A stretch of 51,589 nt of DNA from Chloroflexi bacterium GWB2_49_20 (GCA_001796335.1 MGMF01000015.1:1-51589), one strand, 5' to 3'. Positions 32,133-40,881 are shown, counted from the first letter of the stretch. Made by a program: numbers and translations. Notes: generated by a model not told the origin, from the sequence alone.

Positions 32133-33251
32133 ATGACCCAACGTGACTATTATGAAATCCTGGGCTTGCCGCGCACAGCCTCGGTGGAAGAGATCAAGGC
32201 TGCTTTTCGCAAGCTGGCGCGCCAGTATCACCCGGACGTAAGCAAGGAAGAAGACGCCGAAGAAAAGTTCAAAGAGATCAATGAAGCCTATGGCGTTCTC
32301 TCTGATGAGCAGAAGCGCGCCCGTTATGACCAGTATGGCCGCGCCGGATTGGGCGATATGGGTGGCATGCCGGATTTTGCCACGATGGATTTTGGGGATA
32401 TTTTTGAAGAACTCTTCAGCAGTTTTGGATTTGGCGGAGGCGGTTCACGCTCCCGCCGCCCCAGGCGCGGGCGTGATCTTCAATACCAGGTTACCCTGAC
32501 TTTTGAAGAAGCCATATTCGGTGTTGAAAAAGAAATTGAGATCACGCGCAATGAGATCTGTTCCACCTGCCGGGGCTCATGTGCCGAACCGGGCAGCAAC
32601 CCGCAGCGCTGCTCCACCTGTGGCGGCCGCGGCGAGGTGCGCCAGGTGCGCCAGACCATTTTAGGCTCGATGATGCAGAGCTCCCCCTGCCCGACCTGTG
32701 GCGGGCGTGGCGAAGTCATCACCAACCCGTGCCATACCTGCCGGGGCAGCGGTCAGGAGCACAAGACAGTAAAAAAGATCGTACCCATCCCGGCTGGCGT
32801 GGATAACGGCACGCAGATCCGCCTGGGAGGCGAGGGTGAACCCGGAGCCAATGGCGGGCCGATCGGTAATTTGTATATCATCATCAATGTCCGTGACCAT
32901 AAATTCTTCAAGCGCCGTGAGAACGATATCCTGCTCAACCTGGATATCAATATTGCCCAGGCCGTCCTGGGAGCCCATCTGGAAGTGCCAACCGTGGATG
33001 GAGAGCATACTCTCCATGTCCCGGCCGGCACGCAGCCCGGCAAGGTATTCACGCTCAAAGGCAAGGGAGTGCCTTACCTGCGCAAGAACGGGCGCGGGAA
33101 CCAGCATATCATCGTTAACGTGAACATCCCCGAGAAATTGACCAAAGAGCAGCGTGAGCTGTTTGAAAAACTGGCTGCCACGCTGGGTACTATCCCCAAG
33201 CCCCAGGAAAAAGGCTTCCTGGACTGGCTGAATGAAGCCCTGGGAGGCTGA
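32133..33251 (+). CDS. dnaJ: Co-chaperone DnaJ (Hsp40)
   Basis: 372 residues: J domain with HPD (YHPDVSKEE), Gly/Phe-rich linker ([10 protein letters not shown]), zinc domain and C-terminal substrate domain. Three zinc repeats are standard ([24 protein letters not shown]); the first is CSTCRGSC, where the last Gly is Cys. 27 bases after dnaK. The stop codon lies in the 8-bp target duplication of a MITE, which kept it intact. Confidence 0.97.
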   Translation: MTQRDYYEILGLPRTASVEEIKAAFRKLARQYHPDVSKEEDAEEKFKEINEAYGVLSDEQKRARYDQYGRAGLGDMGGMPDFATMDFGDIFEELFSSFGFGGGGSRSRRPRRGRDLQYQVTLTFEEAIFGVEKEIEITRNEICSTCRGSCAEPGSNPQRCSTCGGRGEVRQVRQTILGSMMQSSPCPTCGGRGEVITNPCHTCRGSGQEHKTVKKIVPIPAGVDNGTQIRLGGEGEPGANGGPIGNLYIIINVRDHKFFKRRENDILLNLDINIAQAVLGAHLEVPTVDGEHTLHVPAGTQPGKVFTLKGKGVPYLRKNGRGNQHIIVNVNIPEKLTKEQRELFEKLAATLGTIPKPQEKGFLDWLNEALGG

Positions 33252-33256
33252 AGTTT

Positions 33257-33476
33257 GTATCTACTCACCATATCAGATTTTGTCATTGCGACATCGTCCC
33301 CATGCCCTTCGGGGAGCGAGTGTTTTCCGAGCGTGGCAATCTCCTCGTTGGCATGAAGATTGCCACGTCGCTGGGAGGATGCTCCTCGCAATGACAGAAA
33401 TTAGAGTAATTTTGCATTGAAAAGAGGCGTTCTTCCACCGTGGAGTTACTAACAATTATTGTTGTGAGGTAGATAC
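33257..33476. mobile_element. MITE copy B with 8-bp target duplication, inserted at dnaJ stop
   Basis: Begins GTATCTACTCAC and ends GTGAGGTAGATAC; flanked by TGAAGTTT on both sides (33249-33256, 33477-33484). The first three bases of the left duplication are the dnaJ stop codon. Internal core 33281-33395 is the TGTCATTGCGA...TCGCAATGACA palindrome. Related to 1463-1693, including the outer arms (CATATCAGATTTTGTCA, TTTTGCATTGAA). Confidence 0.92.
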
Positions 33477-33555
33477 TGAAGTTTAACCTTGCAAAGAAGT
33501 ATTTTGGGGTGTGCCCCAAACCCCAATTTGGTGATGATCCTGGAGGCTTAAACAG

Positions 33556-34464
33556 TTGAACTGGCTGGAAGTATCTCTGAATGTAAACGGTGAACTGGCT
33601 GAAGCAGTGGCGGATGTGCTGGCGCGCTTTGCTCCCAACGGGGTCGTGGTTGAGAACGGTGTTTATTTTAAAGATGCGGATGACCCCGGCACCTCCCTGG
33701 ATGTAGCCAATGTGCGTGCTTACCTGCCAGTGGACGAAAAGATCGACGAAACCCGCCAGCGCCTGGAAGAAGCTCTGTGGTACCTGGGCAGCATCCAACC
33801 ACTGCCAGAAGCGCTTTTCACTCCGATTGCTGACCAGAACTGGATGGAAGCCTGGAAAGAACATTACAAACCCATTCCCATTGGCGAAAAGTTGATCATT
33901 GTACCGGTCTGGCTGGAGTCTCCGGACCTCAGACGCATCCCGATCCGCATCGACCCGGGCGTGGCCTTTGGTACGGGTACACACCCCACCACCCAGCTCT
34001 GCCTGGAACTGCTGGAAAAATACGTCCAGTCCGGAAAAGATGTGATCGACCTCGGCTGCGGCTCCGGCATTCTCTCGATAGGGGCGCTCAAGTTGGGAGC
34101 CGGACGCGCCCTGGCCGTGGATATCGACCAGGCTGCCGTGGATGCCACCCGGGAGAATGCGCGTGCCAACGATATCACCTCCGGTTTGCTCACCGGACTT
34201 GGCTCAGTGGATGAGCTGCATGCGGGTAATTTTGCCTTCCAGCAGGCCCCTCTGGTTCTGGCTAACATCCTGGCCAATGTCCTCATCCGCCTTTTCGACG
34301 ACGGCATGGGTGACCTGCTCACTCCCGGCGGTGTGCTGATCCTGTCCGGCATCCTGCAGGAGCAGGCCGATTCAGTCATTCAGGCCGCGCAGACGCATGG
34401 CTTCAAATTGATCGAGAATCGGCAAACCGGGGATTGGGTGGCGTTGGCTGTCTCCCGCCCCTGA
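33556..34464 (+). CDS. prmA: Ribosomal protein L11 methyltransferase
   Basis: 302 residues. Start is TTG 33556, nine bases after GGAGG. SAM-binding motif DLGCGSGILSIGALKLGA, upstream signature DPGVAFGTGTHPTTQL and catalytic-site motif LANILANVL are those of PrmA, which trimethylates amino groups of L11. The start is read from the family N-terminus (NWLEVSLNV). Often next to dnaJ in bacteria, as here. Followed by a hairpin. Confidence 0.95.
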   Translation: MNWLEVSLNVNGELAEAVADVLARFAPNGVVVENGVYFKDADDPGTSLDVANVRAYLPVDEKIDETRQRLEEALWYLGSIQPLPEALFTPIADQNWMEAWKEHYKPIPIGEKLIIVPVWLESPDLRRIPIRIDPGVAFGTGTHPTTQLCLELLEKYVQSGKDVIDLGCGSGILSIGALKLGAGRALAVDIDQAAVDATRENARANDITSGLLTGLGSVDELHAGNFAFQQAPLVLANILANVLIRLFDDGMGDLLTPGGVLILSGILQEQADSVIQAAQTHGFKLIENRQTGDWVALAVSRP

Positions 34465-34500
34465 TCTCCCTTCTTCAACCTTAATCGTCCCTTAACCAAG

Positions 34501-34529
34501 ACTTCCGAAGTTTCAAAAACTTCGGAAGT
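34501..34529 (+). terminator. Hairpin downstream of prmA
   Basis: ACTTCCGAAGTTT (34501-34513) pairs with AAACTTCGGAAGT (34517-34529), 13 bp with a 3-base loop. Only a weak T-run follows (CTCTATTATT), so it may be a dispersed palindrome as well as a terminator. Confidence 0.55.
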
Positions 34530-34616
34530 CTCTATTATTAGGGAACCCCTTGTGGGGACTTTGGAAAGCCACCTTACTGCCAGGTTAAATTTTTCCCGTT
34601 AATCGCAAGTTTGTGC

Positions 34617-34622
34617 TATCAT
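34617..34622 (+). promoter_or_regulatory. -10 box giving a near-leaderless mRNA
   Basis: TATCAT ends nine bases before ATG 34632; no ribosome site in between (ACGGGCACA). No clear -35 box. Confidence 0.45.
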
Positions 34623-34631
34623 ACGGGCACA

Positions 34632-35111
34632 ATGAAATCAGGCTCACGCTGGTTGGTTTACATCCTTTTGAACATCATCATTTCGGCCACGGTCATTGGC
34701 GCGGTCCTGTTTTTTTATGACCGCTACCAGCGTACGCAGGAAAGCCCGACGACCGCCTCCGTCTTGCTGCCTACACCCGTTGAGCAGGTGAACTATGGAG
34801 ACCTGAAACTGGAGATCGTCAGCGTGATCGGTGCGGGTGTGGCGGATACCGAGATCGCGGTCATACAAAACAAAGGGGAGGATGCCGTGCTGCTGACCGG
34901 TTGGACCCTGCGCAATGGGGAGGGTTCATCCTATACGTTTCCACAGGTAAAAATGTTCAAGGATGGTATTGTACAGGTGCATAGCGCCGCAGGTGCAAAT
35001 ACGCCCGTGGATCTATATTGGGGGCGCAATCAACCGGCCTGGGTTTCGGGGGATACCGCCTCGCTGTTTGATACGCAGGGGTTTTTGCGTGCCACCTATG
35101 TGATCCCATGA
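34632..35111 (+). CDS. Membrane-anchored lamin-tail-domain protein
   Basis: 159 residues from ATG 34632. Residues about 7-29 form a signal anchor (WLVYILLNIIISATVIGAVL). Outside it lies a linker and an LTD-like beta sandwich: YGDLKLEIVSVIGAGVADTE, VIQNKGEDAVLLTGWTLRNG, YTFPQVKMFKDGIVQVHS and DLYWGRNQPAW. Bacterial LTDs are usually extracytoplasmic and may bind DNA or surface partners; here the role is unknown. Confidence 0.8.
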   Translation: MKSGSRWLVYILLNIIISATVIGAVLFFYDRYQRTQESPTTASVLLPTPVEQVNYGDLKLEIVSVIGAGVADTEIAVIQNKGEDAVLLTGWTLRNGEGSSYTFPQVKMFKDGIVQVHSAAGANTPVDLYWGRNQPAWVSGDTASLFDTQGFLRATYVIP

Positions 35112-35122
35112 GATATTGCATA

Positions 35123-35240
35123 TGTCATTGCGACATCGTCCCCATGCCCTTCGGGGAGCGAGTGCTCTCCGAGCGTGGCAATCTCAACTCCGGCGAGGAG
35201 ATTGCTTCGTCGGGGAAAATCACCCCTCCTCGCAATGACA
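35123..35240. repeat. Palindromic dispersed repeat before dnaX
   Basis: Begins TGTCATTGCGACATCG and ends CCTCGCAATGACA, very close to the core of MITE copy B (CATCGTCCCCATGCCCTTCG in both). No MITE termini or target duplication flank it. Confidence 0.88.
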
Positions 35241-35283
35241 AGTTCTTTCTTAATAATGTCATAAGAGATGGCAGGTTATTGAT

Positions 35284-36963
35284 ATGACTCAGGCTCTCTA
35301 TCGCAAATGGCGCCCTCAAAAGTGGGATGAGGTGGCCGGGCAGGACCATGTCACCAAAACCCTGCGGAATGCAGTGGCTGGTGGACGGATAGGCCACGCC
35401 TACCTCTTCTCGGGTCCGCGCGGCACCGGCAAGACCTCCGTGGCGCGCTTGCTGGCCAAAGCTGCCAACTGCCTGCACGAAACTCCCGCTGAACGGCCCT
35501 GTAATCAATGCCAGTATTGCCTGGCTGTGAATAAAGGCTCTTTTCTGGATCTGATCGAAATTGACGCGGCCTCCAACAATGGGGTGGATGATGTGCGTGA
35601 TCTGCGCGATAAGATCAATTTTTCCCCGAACCAGGGCAAATACAAGATATATATCATCGATGAAGTGCACATGCTCTCCACCCAGGCCTTTAATGCCCTG
35701 CTCAAAACCCTGGAAGAGCCACCCCCGCATGCCATTTTCATCCTGGCTACCACCGAGATAAACAAGATCCCTGCCACCGTGCTTTCGCGTTGTCAGCGGC
35801 ATGAATTCAAACGTGCCTCAGTTGAGGCCATCACCCTCCAGCTCAAAGAAATTGCCAATAGTGAGAAGATCCCGGCCGATGATGAAGCCCTGACCTTGAT
35901 CGCCCGCCAGGCTACCGGCAGTTTTCGGGATGCCATCTCCCTTTTGGACCAGATGGCCTCCACCGGGGAGAAGATCACCCTGAAAAACATCCATGAAATT
36001 TTGGGTACGGCTGCCAGCCAGAACGTGCTCGAGCTGGTGGATTCGATCCAAAAAAGTCAGCCAGCCGAAGGGCTGGATCACCTGCACGAAGCCCTGGATG
36101 CAGGCACCGATTCGCGTGTGTTGGCCCGCCAGATCGTGGAATATCTGCGCGCCCTGCTGCTGATCAAACTGGGCAACCCGGATCAAGCCAACCTGCCCAG
36201 GGAAACCCTTAAACAGGCTGCCAAACATGCGGGTGCTTTTTCCGCCCGGCACATCCTGCACATGATACGCGAGTTCAATGCCGCCGCCACGGATCTGCGC
36301 GGTGGCTGGCAGCCGGCATTAAGCCTGGAGTTGGCCCTGGCGGGCGTGATGGAACTGCCCGAAGAAAAACAGCCGGTTGTCCTCCTGCAAACCTCCAGCA
36401 CGCGGGCGACAACCAGGCCTACTTCGCAGGCGACAACCATGCCTACTTCGCAGACGGAAACCATGCCTACTTCGCAGGCGACAAACACGCCTACTTCGCA
36501 GGCGACAAACCCACCTACTTCGCAGGCGACAAACACGCCTACTTCGCAGGCACAAGACAGCCCCAAGCCGGTCCACCCGCCCAAAGAAAAACCCACGCTG
36601 ACCGCCCCGAAAGAAACGGATAGTGATTTTACCCGGCTGGCGAAGGAATGGAAGAAGATCAAATTAGCCGTAAAGATTGTCAACAGACCATTGGAAGCAG
36701 CCCTTAATTCCTGTCGGCCAAAAGAGTTAAAGAACGGAATATTGACTTTAGGGTGTGATAATGAGTTCGCGATGAATCTTGCCAGTAAGAACGATAATGT
36801 TGAGGTTGTTACAAAAGCTATTTTAGATACACTTGATATGGACCTGCAGATAAAATGTGTGATCAGCAATGCCAGGCAGGACACCCCCGCCGACATCAAG
36901 CAGGATGGCATGGTGGCCGAGGCATTGAAAGTTGGCGGCAAGATCACGGATATTCAGGATTGA
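35284..36963 (+). CDS. dnaX: DNA polymerase III subunit gamma/tau
   Basis: 559 residues. Walker A GPRGTGKT (44-51), zinc Cys63/73/76/79, IIDEVHML and the arginine-finger region SRCQRHEF are all present; DnaX loads the sliding clamp. Domain III runs to about residue 365. Residues 375-424 are an 8-residue repeat, (T/S)QATxxPTS, encoded by a 24-bp minisatellite, and the C-terminal domain after it is short. No slippery A-run for making gamma was noticed in this region. Followed by ybaB and recR, the usual order. Confidence 0.95.
   Translation: MTQALYRKWRPQKWDEVAGQDHVTKTLRNAVAGGRIGHAYLFSGPRGTGKTSVARLLAKAANCLHETPAERPCNQCQYCLAVNKGSFLDLIEIDAASNNGVDDVRDLRDKINFSPNQGKYKIYIIDEVHMLSTQAFNALLKTLEEPPPHAIFILATTEINKIPATVLSRCQRHEFKRASVEAITLQLKEIANSEKIPADDEALTLIARQATGSFRDAISLLDQMASTGEKITLKNIHEILGTAASQNVLELVDSIQKSQPAEGLDHLHEALDAGTDSRVLARQIVEYLRALLLIKLGNPDQANLPRETLKQAAKHAGAFSARHILHMIREFNAAATDLRGGWQPALSLELALAGVMELPEEKQPVVLLQTSSTRATTRPTSQATTMPTSQTETMPTSQATNTPTSQATNPPTSQATNTPTSQAQDSPKPVHPPKEKPTLTAPKETDSDFTRLAKEWKKIKLAVKIVNRPLEAALNSCRPKELKNGILTLGCDNEFAMNLASKNDNVEVVTKAILDTLDMDLQIKCVISNARQDTPADIKQDGMVAEALKVGGKITDIQD
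36406..36555 (+). repeat. 24-bp minisatellite within dnaX
   Basis: Five full units from 36421 (start ACTTCGCAGGCGACAA) plus partial ones on each side. Each encodes TSQATNTP or a variant. Period is a multiple of three, so copy change keeps the frame. Confidence 0.93.
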
Positions 36964-37146
36964 TTCTGCTGAAAAAAGACTTTACCACTAGTCACCAAGT
37001 AACGAAGCTTAATTTTAAAAGAATCTTTGTGCCTTTGTGGCTTGGTGGTATAGACACTGTTATATCGTGTGAAAGAAGTTTTTTTAGTCAACTCAACCCT
37101 TCAAGACTCATTAATGGGCGACACCCTTGCCGCCCGAGGAGAGCGT

Positions 37147-37479
37147 ATGGCAAAAGGATTTAATCGCCCGGTGGGTGGTAAACAGTCAGGGGGTGGACAG
37201 CTCCAGCAGTTGCAGCGCCTGCAGGAGCAGATGGCCGCGGCCCAGGCGCGCCTGGCTGAACAAACCGTCACTGCCAGCGTGGGTGGCGGCGCCATCCAGG
37301 TCACCATGACAGGCGACCAGGTTTGCCAGTCCGTGCAGATCAACCCCGATTTGTTGAAAGACCTGGATGCTGAAATGCTGCAAGACCTGGTGCTTTCAGC
37401 GGTGAATATGGCACTGGATCAATCCCGCCAACTGGCTTCTGAAAGCCTGGGACCCCTGGCGGGTGGCTTGCCCTTCTAA
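37147..37479 (+). CDS. ybaB: YbaB/EbfC nucleoid-associated protein
   Basis: 110 residues from ATG 37147, behind GAGGAGAG. Helical start (QLQQLQRLQEQMAAAQARLA), then VTASVGGGAIQVTMTGDQ and the C-terminal helix. It binds DNA as a dimer. The usual dnaX-ybaB-recR order supports the call. An upstream ATG at 37069 would add 26 residues unlike the family. Confidence 0.93.
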   Translation: MAKGFNRPVGGKQSGGGQLQQLQRLQEQMAAAQARLAEQTVTASVGGGAIQVTMTGDQVCQSVQINPDLLKDLDAEMLQDLVLSAVNMALDQSRQLASESLGPLAGGLPF

Positions 37480-37484
37480 ACATT

Positions 37485-38087
37485 ATGCTGCCCGATTCCC
37501 TTCAAAACCTGATCTATTCACTCGAACGTCTGCCCGGCATAGGCCCCAAAACGGCCTCACGCCTGGCCTTCTATCTTTTGCGCGCCCCCGAAGACCTGGC
37601 CTCCGGGTTGGCGGAAGCTTTGAGTGAGTTGAAGACTAAAACCGCCTTTTGCGGCCAATGTTTTCACATCACCTCTGCCGGGCGCGAGCGCTGTGAGATC
37701 TGTGACAGCCCTCAGCGCGAGGATACCCTGTTATGCGTGGTGGAAGAACCCCTGGACGTGCTGGCGCTGGAGCGTACGGGCGCTTTTAAGGGCAAGTATC
37801 ATGTCTTGCAGGGTGTGCTTTCTCCAATTGAGGGCATTGGCCCGGACGACTTGAAGATCAAACCCCTGCTGGAGCGCGTCCGCCTGGGGGTGGTGCGGGA
37901 AGTCATCCTGGCCACCAACCCGAGCATGGAGGGGGATGCCACCGCCTTGTACCTGCGCGGGCAGCTCCTGCCGCTGGGTGTACACGTCACGCGCCTGGCG
38001 CGCGGCCTGCCCGTGGGCGGTGACCTGGAGTACGCTGACCAGACCACCCTGCTAAGGGCATTGACGGGCAGGCAGGAGATGTCGTAA
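37485..38087 (+). CDS. recR: Recombination protein RecR
   Basis: 200 residues. Helix-hairpin-helix RLPGIGPKTASRLAFYLL, zinc finger CGQC...CEIC, and Toprim domain (LLCVVEEPLDVLALERTGAF, then GVLSPIEGIGPDDL). RecR with RecO/RecF loads RecA at gaps. Six bases after ybaB, in one operon. Confidence 0.97.
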   Translation: MLPDSLQNLIYSLERLPGIGPKTASRLAFYLLRAPEDLASGLAEALSELKTKTAFCGQCFHITSAGRERCEICDSPQREDTLLCVVEEPLDVLALERTGAFKGKYHVLQGVLSPIEGIGPDDLKIKPLLERVRLGVVREVILATNPSMEGDATALYLRGQLLPLGVHVTRLARGLPVGGDLEYADQTTLLRALTGRQEMS

Positions 38088-38353
38088 CCCCTACCCAGCC
38101 TCTCCCAATTATGACAGCTTATCTCTTCCTAAAACGGCAATTTGCCTGAAGACAGGAGAAGTAATACATTCATCAAAGGTAACGCAATAATCACGATGCA
38201 TTGGGAGAGTAATTATATAGTGTATAGTATTAAGGTTAACACCCTATATACAAAGCCCTATCTTAAAAATTAATTTTAGCACTATACTGTCACTAATAGT
38301 TTTCACAATCTCACACAAGAAGTTGATTGGAATATTCCCAGAAAGGATTTGAG
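38088..38353. other. Intergenic, possible promoter region
   Basis: AT-rich from about 38110, with repeated TATAGTGTATAGT and ACTATACTGTCACT stretches around 38216 and 38280 that could hold an operator for the next gene set. No ORF or strong promoter call. Confidence 0.35.
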
Positions 38354-38611
38354 ATGGCTGGTAAATACACACCTCTTCAACACTACCTCAAGGCTCTGCC
38401 CACAAATCAACGGGATATTACTCTTTCCTATGTTCAGATTGAGCGAATACTGAATGACAAGTTGCCTCTATCTGCCACTCAACATAGACCCTGGTGGAGT
38501 AATGAAATTGAAGGCTCACATGTGCAAGCTCGCGCTTGGTTGGATGCAGGCTGGAAAGTAGATACGGTCGATTCTAGTCAAAAATGGGTACGCTTCATTC
38601 GACAGAAATAA
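38354..38611 (+). CDS. Small DUF7662-like protein
   Basis: 85 residues from ATG 38354, behind AAAGG. YTPLQHYLKALPTNQRDITL, then YVQIERIL, HRPWWSNE, SHVQARAWLDAGWKVDTVD and WVRFIRQK follow the pattern of DUF7662 domains, which are common in small genes next to restriction and other defence genes. Function unknown. First of four genes with 6-76 base gaps. Confidence 0.65.
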   Translation: MAGKYTPLQHYLKALPTNQRDITLSYVQIERILNDKLPLSATQHRPWWSNEIEGSHVQARAWLDAGWKVDTVDSSQKWVRFIRQK

Positions 38612-38687
38612 TAACATTGGAGTCGAATTCTGAATAACAGATTTTGAAGTAATGCGTTCAAAGGTGGTTAAAAAGGAGAAATGAAAT

Positions 38688-38939
38688 ATGGCAACGGCAG
38701 AAGAAGTTAGGCGATATGTTCTCAAGCAGATTCAAACTGCCCGCCAGAATGGTGAGAAATCGATCAGCTTTTCGGCATTGGAAATTCATAATGGGCTGGG
38801 ATTGAAACAACGTTTTCCTCTGGTTTGTAGTGCTATCGATGCGGACAAGTTCCTGGATTTTGCATCGGTTATTTTAATCAAGCGCGATGGCCCCAAACAA
38901 AGCAGTACAGTCCGTTGGGTCTTTGATTTGAAGAAATGA
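38688..38939 (+). CDS. Small uncharacterised protein
   Basis: 83 residues, AAGGAG seven bases before ATG. Helical N-terminus with YVLKQIQTARQNGEKSISF and a C-terminus WVFDLKK; no membrane part. Six bases before the glycosylase gene, so co-translated. No family recognised. Confidence 0.6.
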   Translation: MATAEEVRRYVLKQIQTARQNGEKSISFSALEIHNGLGLKQRFPLVCSAIDADKFLDFASVILIKRDGPKQSSTVRWVFDLKK

Positions 38940-38945
38940 GAAAAT

Positions 38946-39677
38946 ATGTCTGATGCACATCTGGCTTTAATCACAAATACTTTGCTTAGGCATGGCAAAA
39001 CCATTTCTTCGCAAGTTTTATTCCCGACTGTTATTCCAGAAGCCTCCAATATAATTGCCAATGATCCATACGCGTTTTGTATAGCCTGCTGTCTTGATCG
39101 AGGTACCAAAGCAGAGATCATATGGACCATTCCCTATGATATGCAAAAAACATTGGGTCACCTCGACCCGCAGCGTATCTATACGATGACAATGGGACAA
39201 CTCGAGGGTTTATTCAAGCGACTGCCCCGCCGTCCGCGCTACGTAAACGACGCGCCAAAAACAATCCAGGATTTGACACGTTTCGTGGTGGAGAAGTGCA
39301 ATGGAGACGCCAGCCTGATCTGGAAAGGGAAGAAAGCCATCCAGGTACACCGGATTTTTGATTCTTTCCATGGCGTTGGTCCCGGGATAGCCAGCCTGGC
39401 AGTGTTATTGATTGAACAAGCATTTCCGGTGCGGTTTGAAGATCGGGATAATATGGATATTAAACCGGATGTCCATACTGTGCGAGTGCTGTATCGTTTG
39501 GGAGTCAGTGATGATATCACTCCCGAGTCTGCTCTGGAAGCCTCGCGCCGGATGAATCCCGAGTTCCCTGGTATTGTTGATGGTGCGTTGTGGGATATCG
39601 GACGTAACTGGTGTTTCTCAATCAACCCTAATTGTAGTAAATGCCCTGTATCTGGAGTTTGTGCAAAAATCAAATAG
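38946..39677 (+). CDS. Endonuclease III-like HhH-GPD DNA glycosylase with Fe-S cluster
   Basis: 243 residues. Helix-hairpin-helix-GPD region FHGVGPGIASLAVLLIEQ with Asp in KPDVHTVRVLY, and a 4Fe-4S motif at the C-terminus with C-x6-C-x2-C-x5-C spacing (WCFSINPNC, then SKCPVSGVC), exactly as in endonuclease III. Such enzymes cut oxidised or modified bases from DNA. The N-terminal 90 residues are not the standard EndoIII start, so the substrate could be an unusual base. It lies with three small genes, not with nth neighbours. Confidence 0.8.
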   Translation: MSDAHLALITNTLLRHGKTISSQVLFPTVIPEASNIIANDPYAFCIACCLDRGTKAEIIWTIPYDMQKTLGHLDPQRIYTMTMGQLEGLFKRLPRRPRYVNDAPKTIQDLTRFVVEKCNGDASLIWKGKKAIQVHRIFDSFHGVGPGIASLAVLLIEQAFPVRFEDRDNMDIKPDVHTVRVLYRLGVSDDITPESALEASRRMNPEFPGIVDGALWDIGRNWCFSINPNCSKCPVSGVCAKIK

Positions 39678-39695
39678 GTTACGAAAGGAAAAACA

Positions 39696-40100
39696 ATGAA
39701 AAAGATCGTGTTGATTTCCTGTGTCAGCCAAAAACAGTCCCATCGGTCAAAAGCAAAAGACCTGTACATCAGTGCGCTGTTCAAGAAGAATCTGGCCTAT
39801 GCCCGGCGGTTGAACCCGGATGCGATCTACATTTTATCGGCAAAATATGGCCTGATTGACCTGGACACCGAGATCGAGCCATACAATCTGACATTGAATA
39901 CCATGTCAGCTGGCGAGATCAGAAGCTGGGCTGACAGGATCCTACAGATGCTACGCCAGATAGCAGACCCCCATGATGACCATTTCATCTTTCTGGCCGG
40001 GATGAAATACCGAAAGTATCTCCTTCCGTATCTGAAATCATATGAAATTCCGCTGGAAGGATTGACTATCGGTAAACAATTGCAAGCTCTCTCAAGGTAG
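39696..40100 (+). CDS. DUF6884-like protein
   Basis: 134 residues. Starts KKIVLISCVSQKQSHRSKAK, then DLYISALFKKNLAYARRLNP, YILSAKYGLIDLDTEIEPYN and LNTMSAGEIRSWA, all features of the DUF6884 group. This group has a fold like YaaA or TGT-linked proteins and is found with DNA base-modification and defence genes. 18 bases after the glycosylase gene. Function not known. Confidence 0.75.
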   Translation: MKKIVLISCVSQKQSHRSKAKDLYISALFKKNLAYARRLNPDAIYILSAKYGLIDLDTEIEPYNLTLNTMSAGEIRSWADRILQMLRQIADPHDDHFIFLAGMKYRKYLLPYLKSYEIPLEGLTIGKQLQALSR

Positions 40101-40190
40101 CCTGATAAATTTCAACTCGGTCCCGCAACGAATTTAGAAATTCGAAGTGCTGTTGTGTTGGGGTCTCCTGACACTGTTGTGTTGGGGTCT

Positions 40191-40350
40191 TGTTGTGTTG
40201 GGGTCTCCTGACCCCAACACGCAATTGACCGCAGGTCTCCTCATGGAACATTATAAAATGCAGGAAGGCGTTGGCGTTTATTTTGTAACCTTAGCTTGGT
40301 ATTGGTCTCCTGACTTGATCCGCAAATCCACTCCATTCGATGTAACATAA
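40191..40350 (+). pseudogene. Truncated RAYT element fragment
   Basis: 40191-40293 is nearly identical to the start of the complete element at 40955-41057, including hairpin GTGTTGGGGTC/GACCCCAACAC (40195-40220) and the first codons MEHYKMQEGVGVYFVTL. After that the sequence diverges and the frame ends at 40350. Two further partial REP arms (TGTTGTGTTGGGGTC) lie at 40151-40190. Confidence 0.9.
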
Positions 40351-40422
40351 TAAACTACTAATTTCGGTGAGCCTTTTTAAACATCCGAAATAAAGCAGGT
40401 CAATTGTGCTAAAATTCATGTT

Positions 40423-40629
40423 ATGAGAGTTCGTGATGCCATCAGACTTATTGAGACCGACGGCTGGTACTTGATAATCACAAAAGGCAGCCATCGGCAG
40501 TATAAGCACCCAACCAAACCGGGACGTGTGACCATTGCAGGGCATCCGAGTCACGATTTAGCTCCAGGGACTTTCAACAGTATTATTAAGCAAGCACAAA
40601 TCAAGAAGCCGAAAAGCGGCGAGAGGTAA
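40423..40629 (+). CDS. hicA: HicA mRNA interferase toxin
   Basis: 68 residues: VRDAIRLIETDGWYLIITKG, SHRQYKHP with catalytic His24, VTIAGHPSHDLAPGTFNSII. HicA is a dsRBD-fold RNase that cuts mRNA. The antitoxin follows after two bases. Upstream lies the truncated RAYT fragment. Confidence 0.93.
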   Translation: MRVRDAIRLIETDGWYLIITKGSHRQYKHPTKPGRVTIAGHPSHDLAPGTFNSIIKQAQIKKPKSGER

Positions 40630-40631
40630 CC

Positions 40632-40847
40632 ATGTATCGCTTCCTTATCATTATTGAAAAAGCAAACGGTAATTACTCTGCTTATTCCCCGGATTTACCT
40701 GGCTGTATCGCAACAGGCAAGACACGTAAAGAGACAGAACGTAACATGTATGAAGCCGTAGAAATGCATGTACAAGGCATGCTTGAGGATAAAATGCCTA
40801 TCCCCGAAAGCGTCTCACTCGCGGAATATATTGCCATAGCAGTGTAA
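40632..40847 (+). CDS. hicB: HicB antitoxin
   Basis: 71 residues with YRFLIIIEKANGNYSAYSPD, LPGCIATGKTRKETERNMYE and an EAVEMHVQGM helix, the degenerate RNase H-like fold of HicB. The short C-terminus lacks an obvious ribbon-helix-helix or HTH DNA-binding domain, so autoregulation may rely on another part. Confidence 0.93.
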   Translation: MYRFLIIIEKANGNYSAYSPDLPGCIATGKTRKETERNMYEAVEMHVQGMLEDKMPIPESVSLAEYIAIAV

Positions 40848-40881
40848 TCAGCCAACGGGGTATTTTGTAAGGAAAAACGGG

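Noticed and set aside
36406-36555. Possible CRISPR or separate antisense gene
   Set aside because: It is a coding minisatellite within dnaX; the antisense frame (CRLRSR repeats) is open only because of the repeat.
40147-40350. 67-codon forward ORF as a gene
   Set aside because: It is the truncated RAYT fragment read through REP arms.
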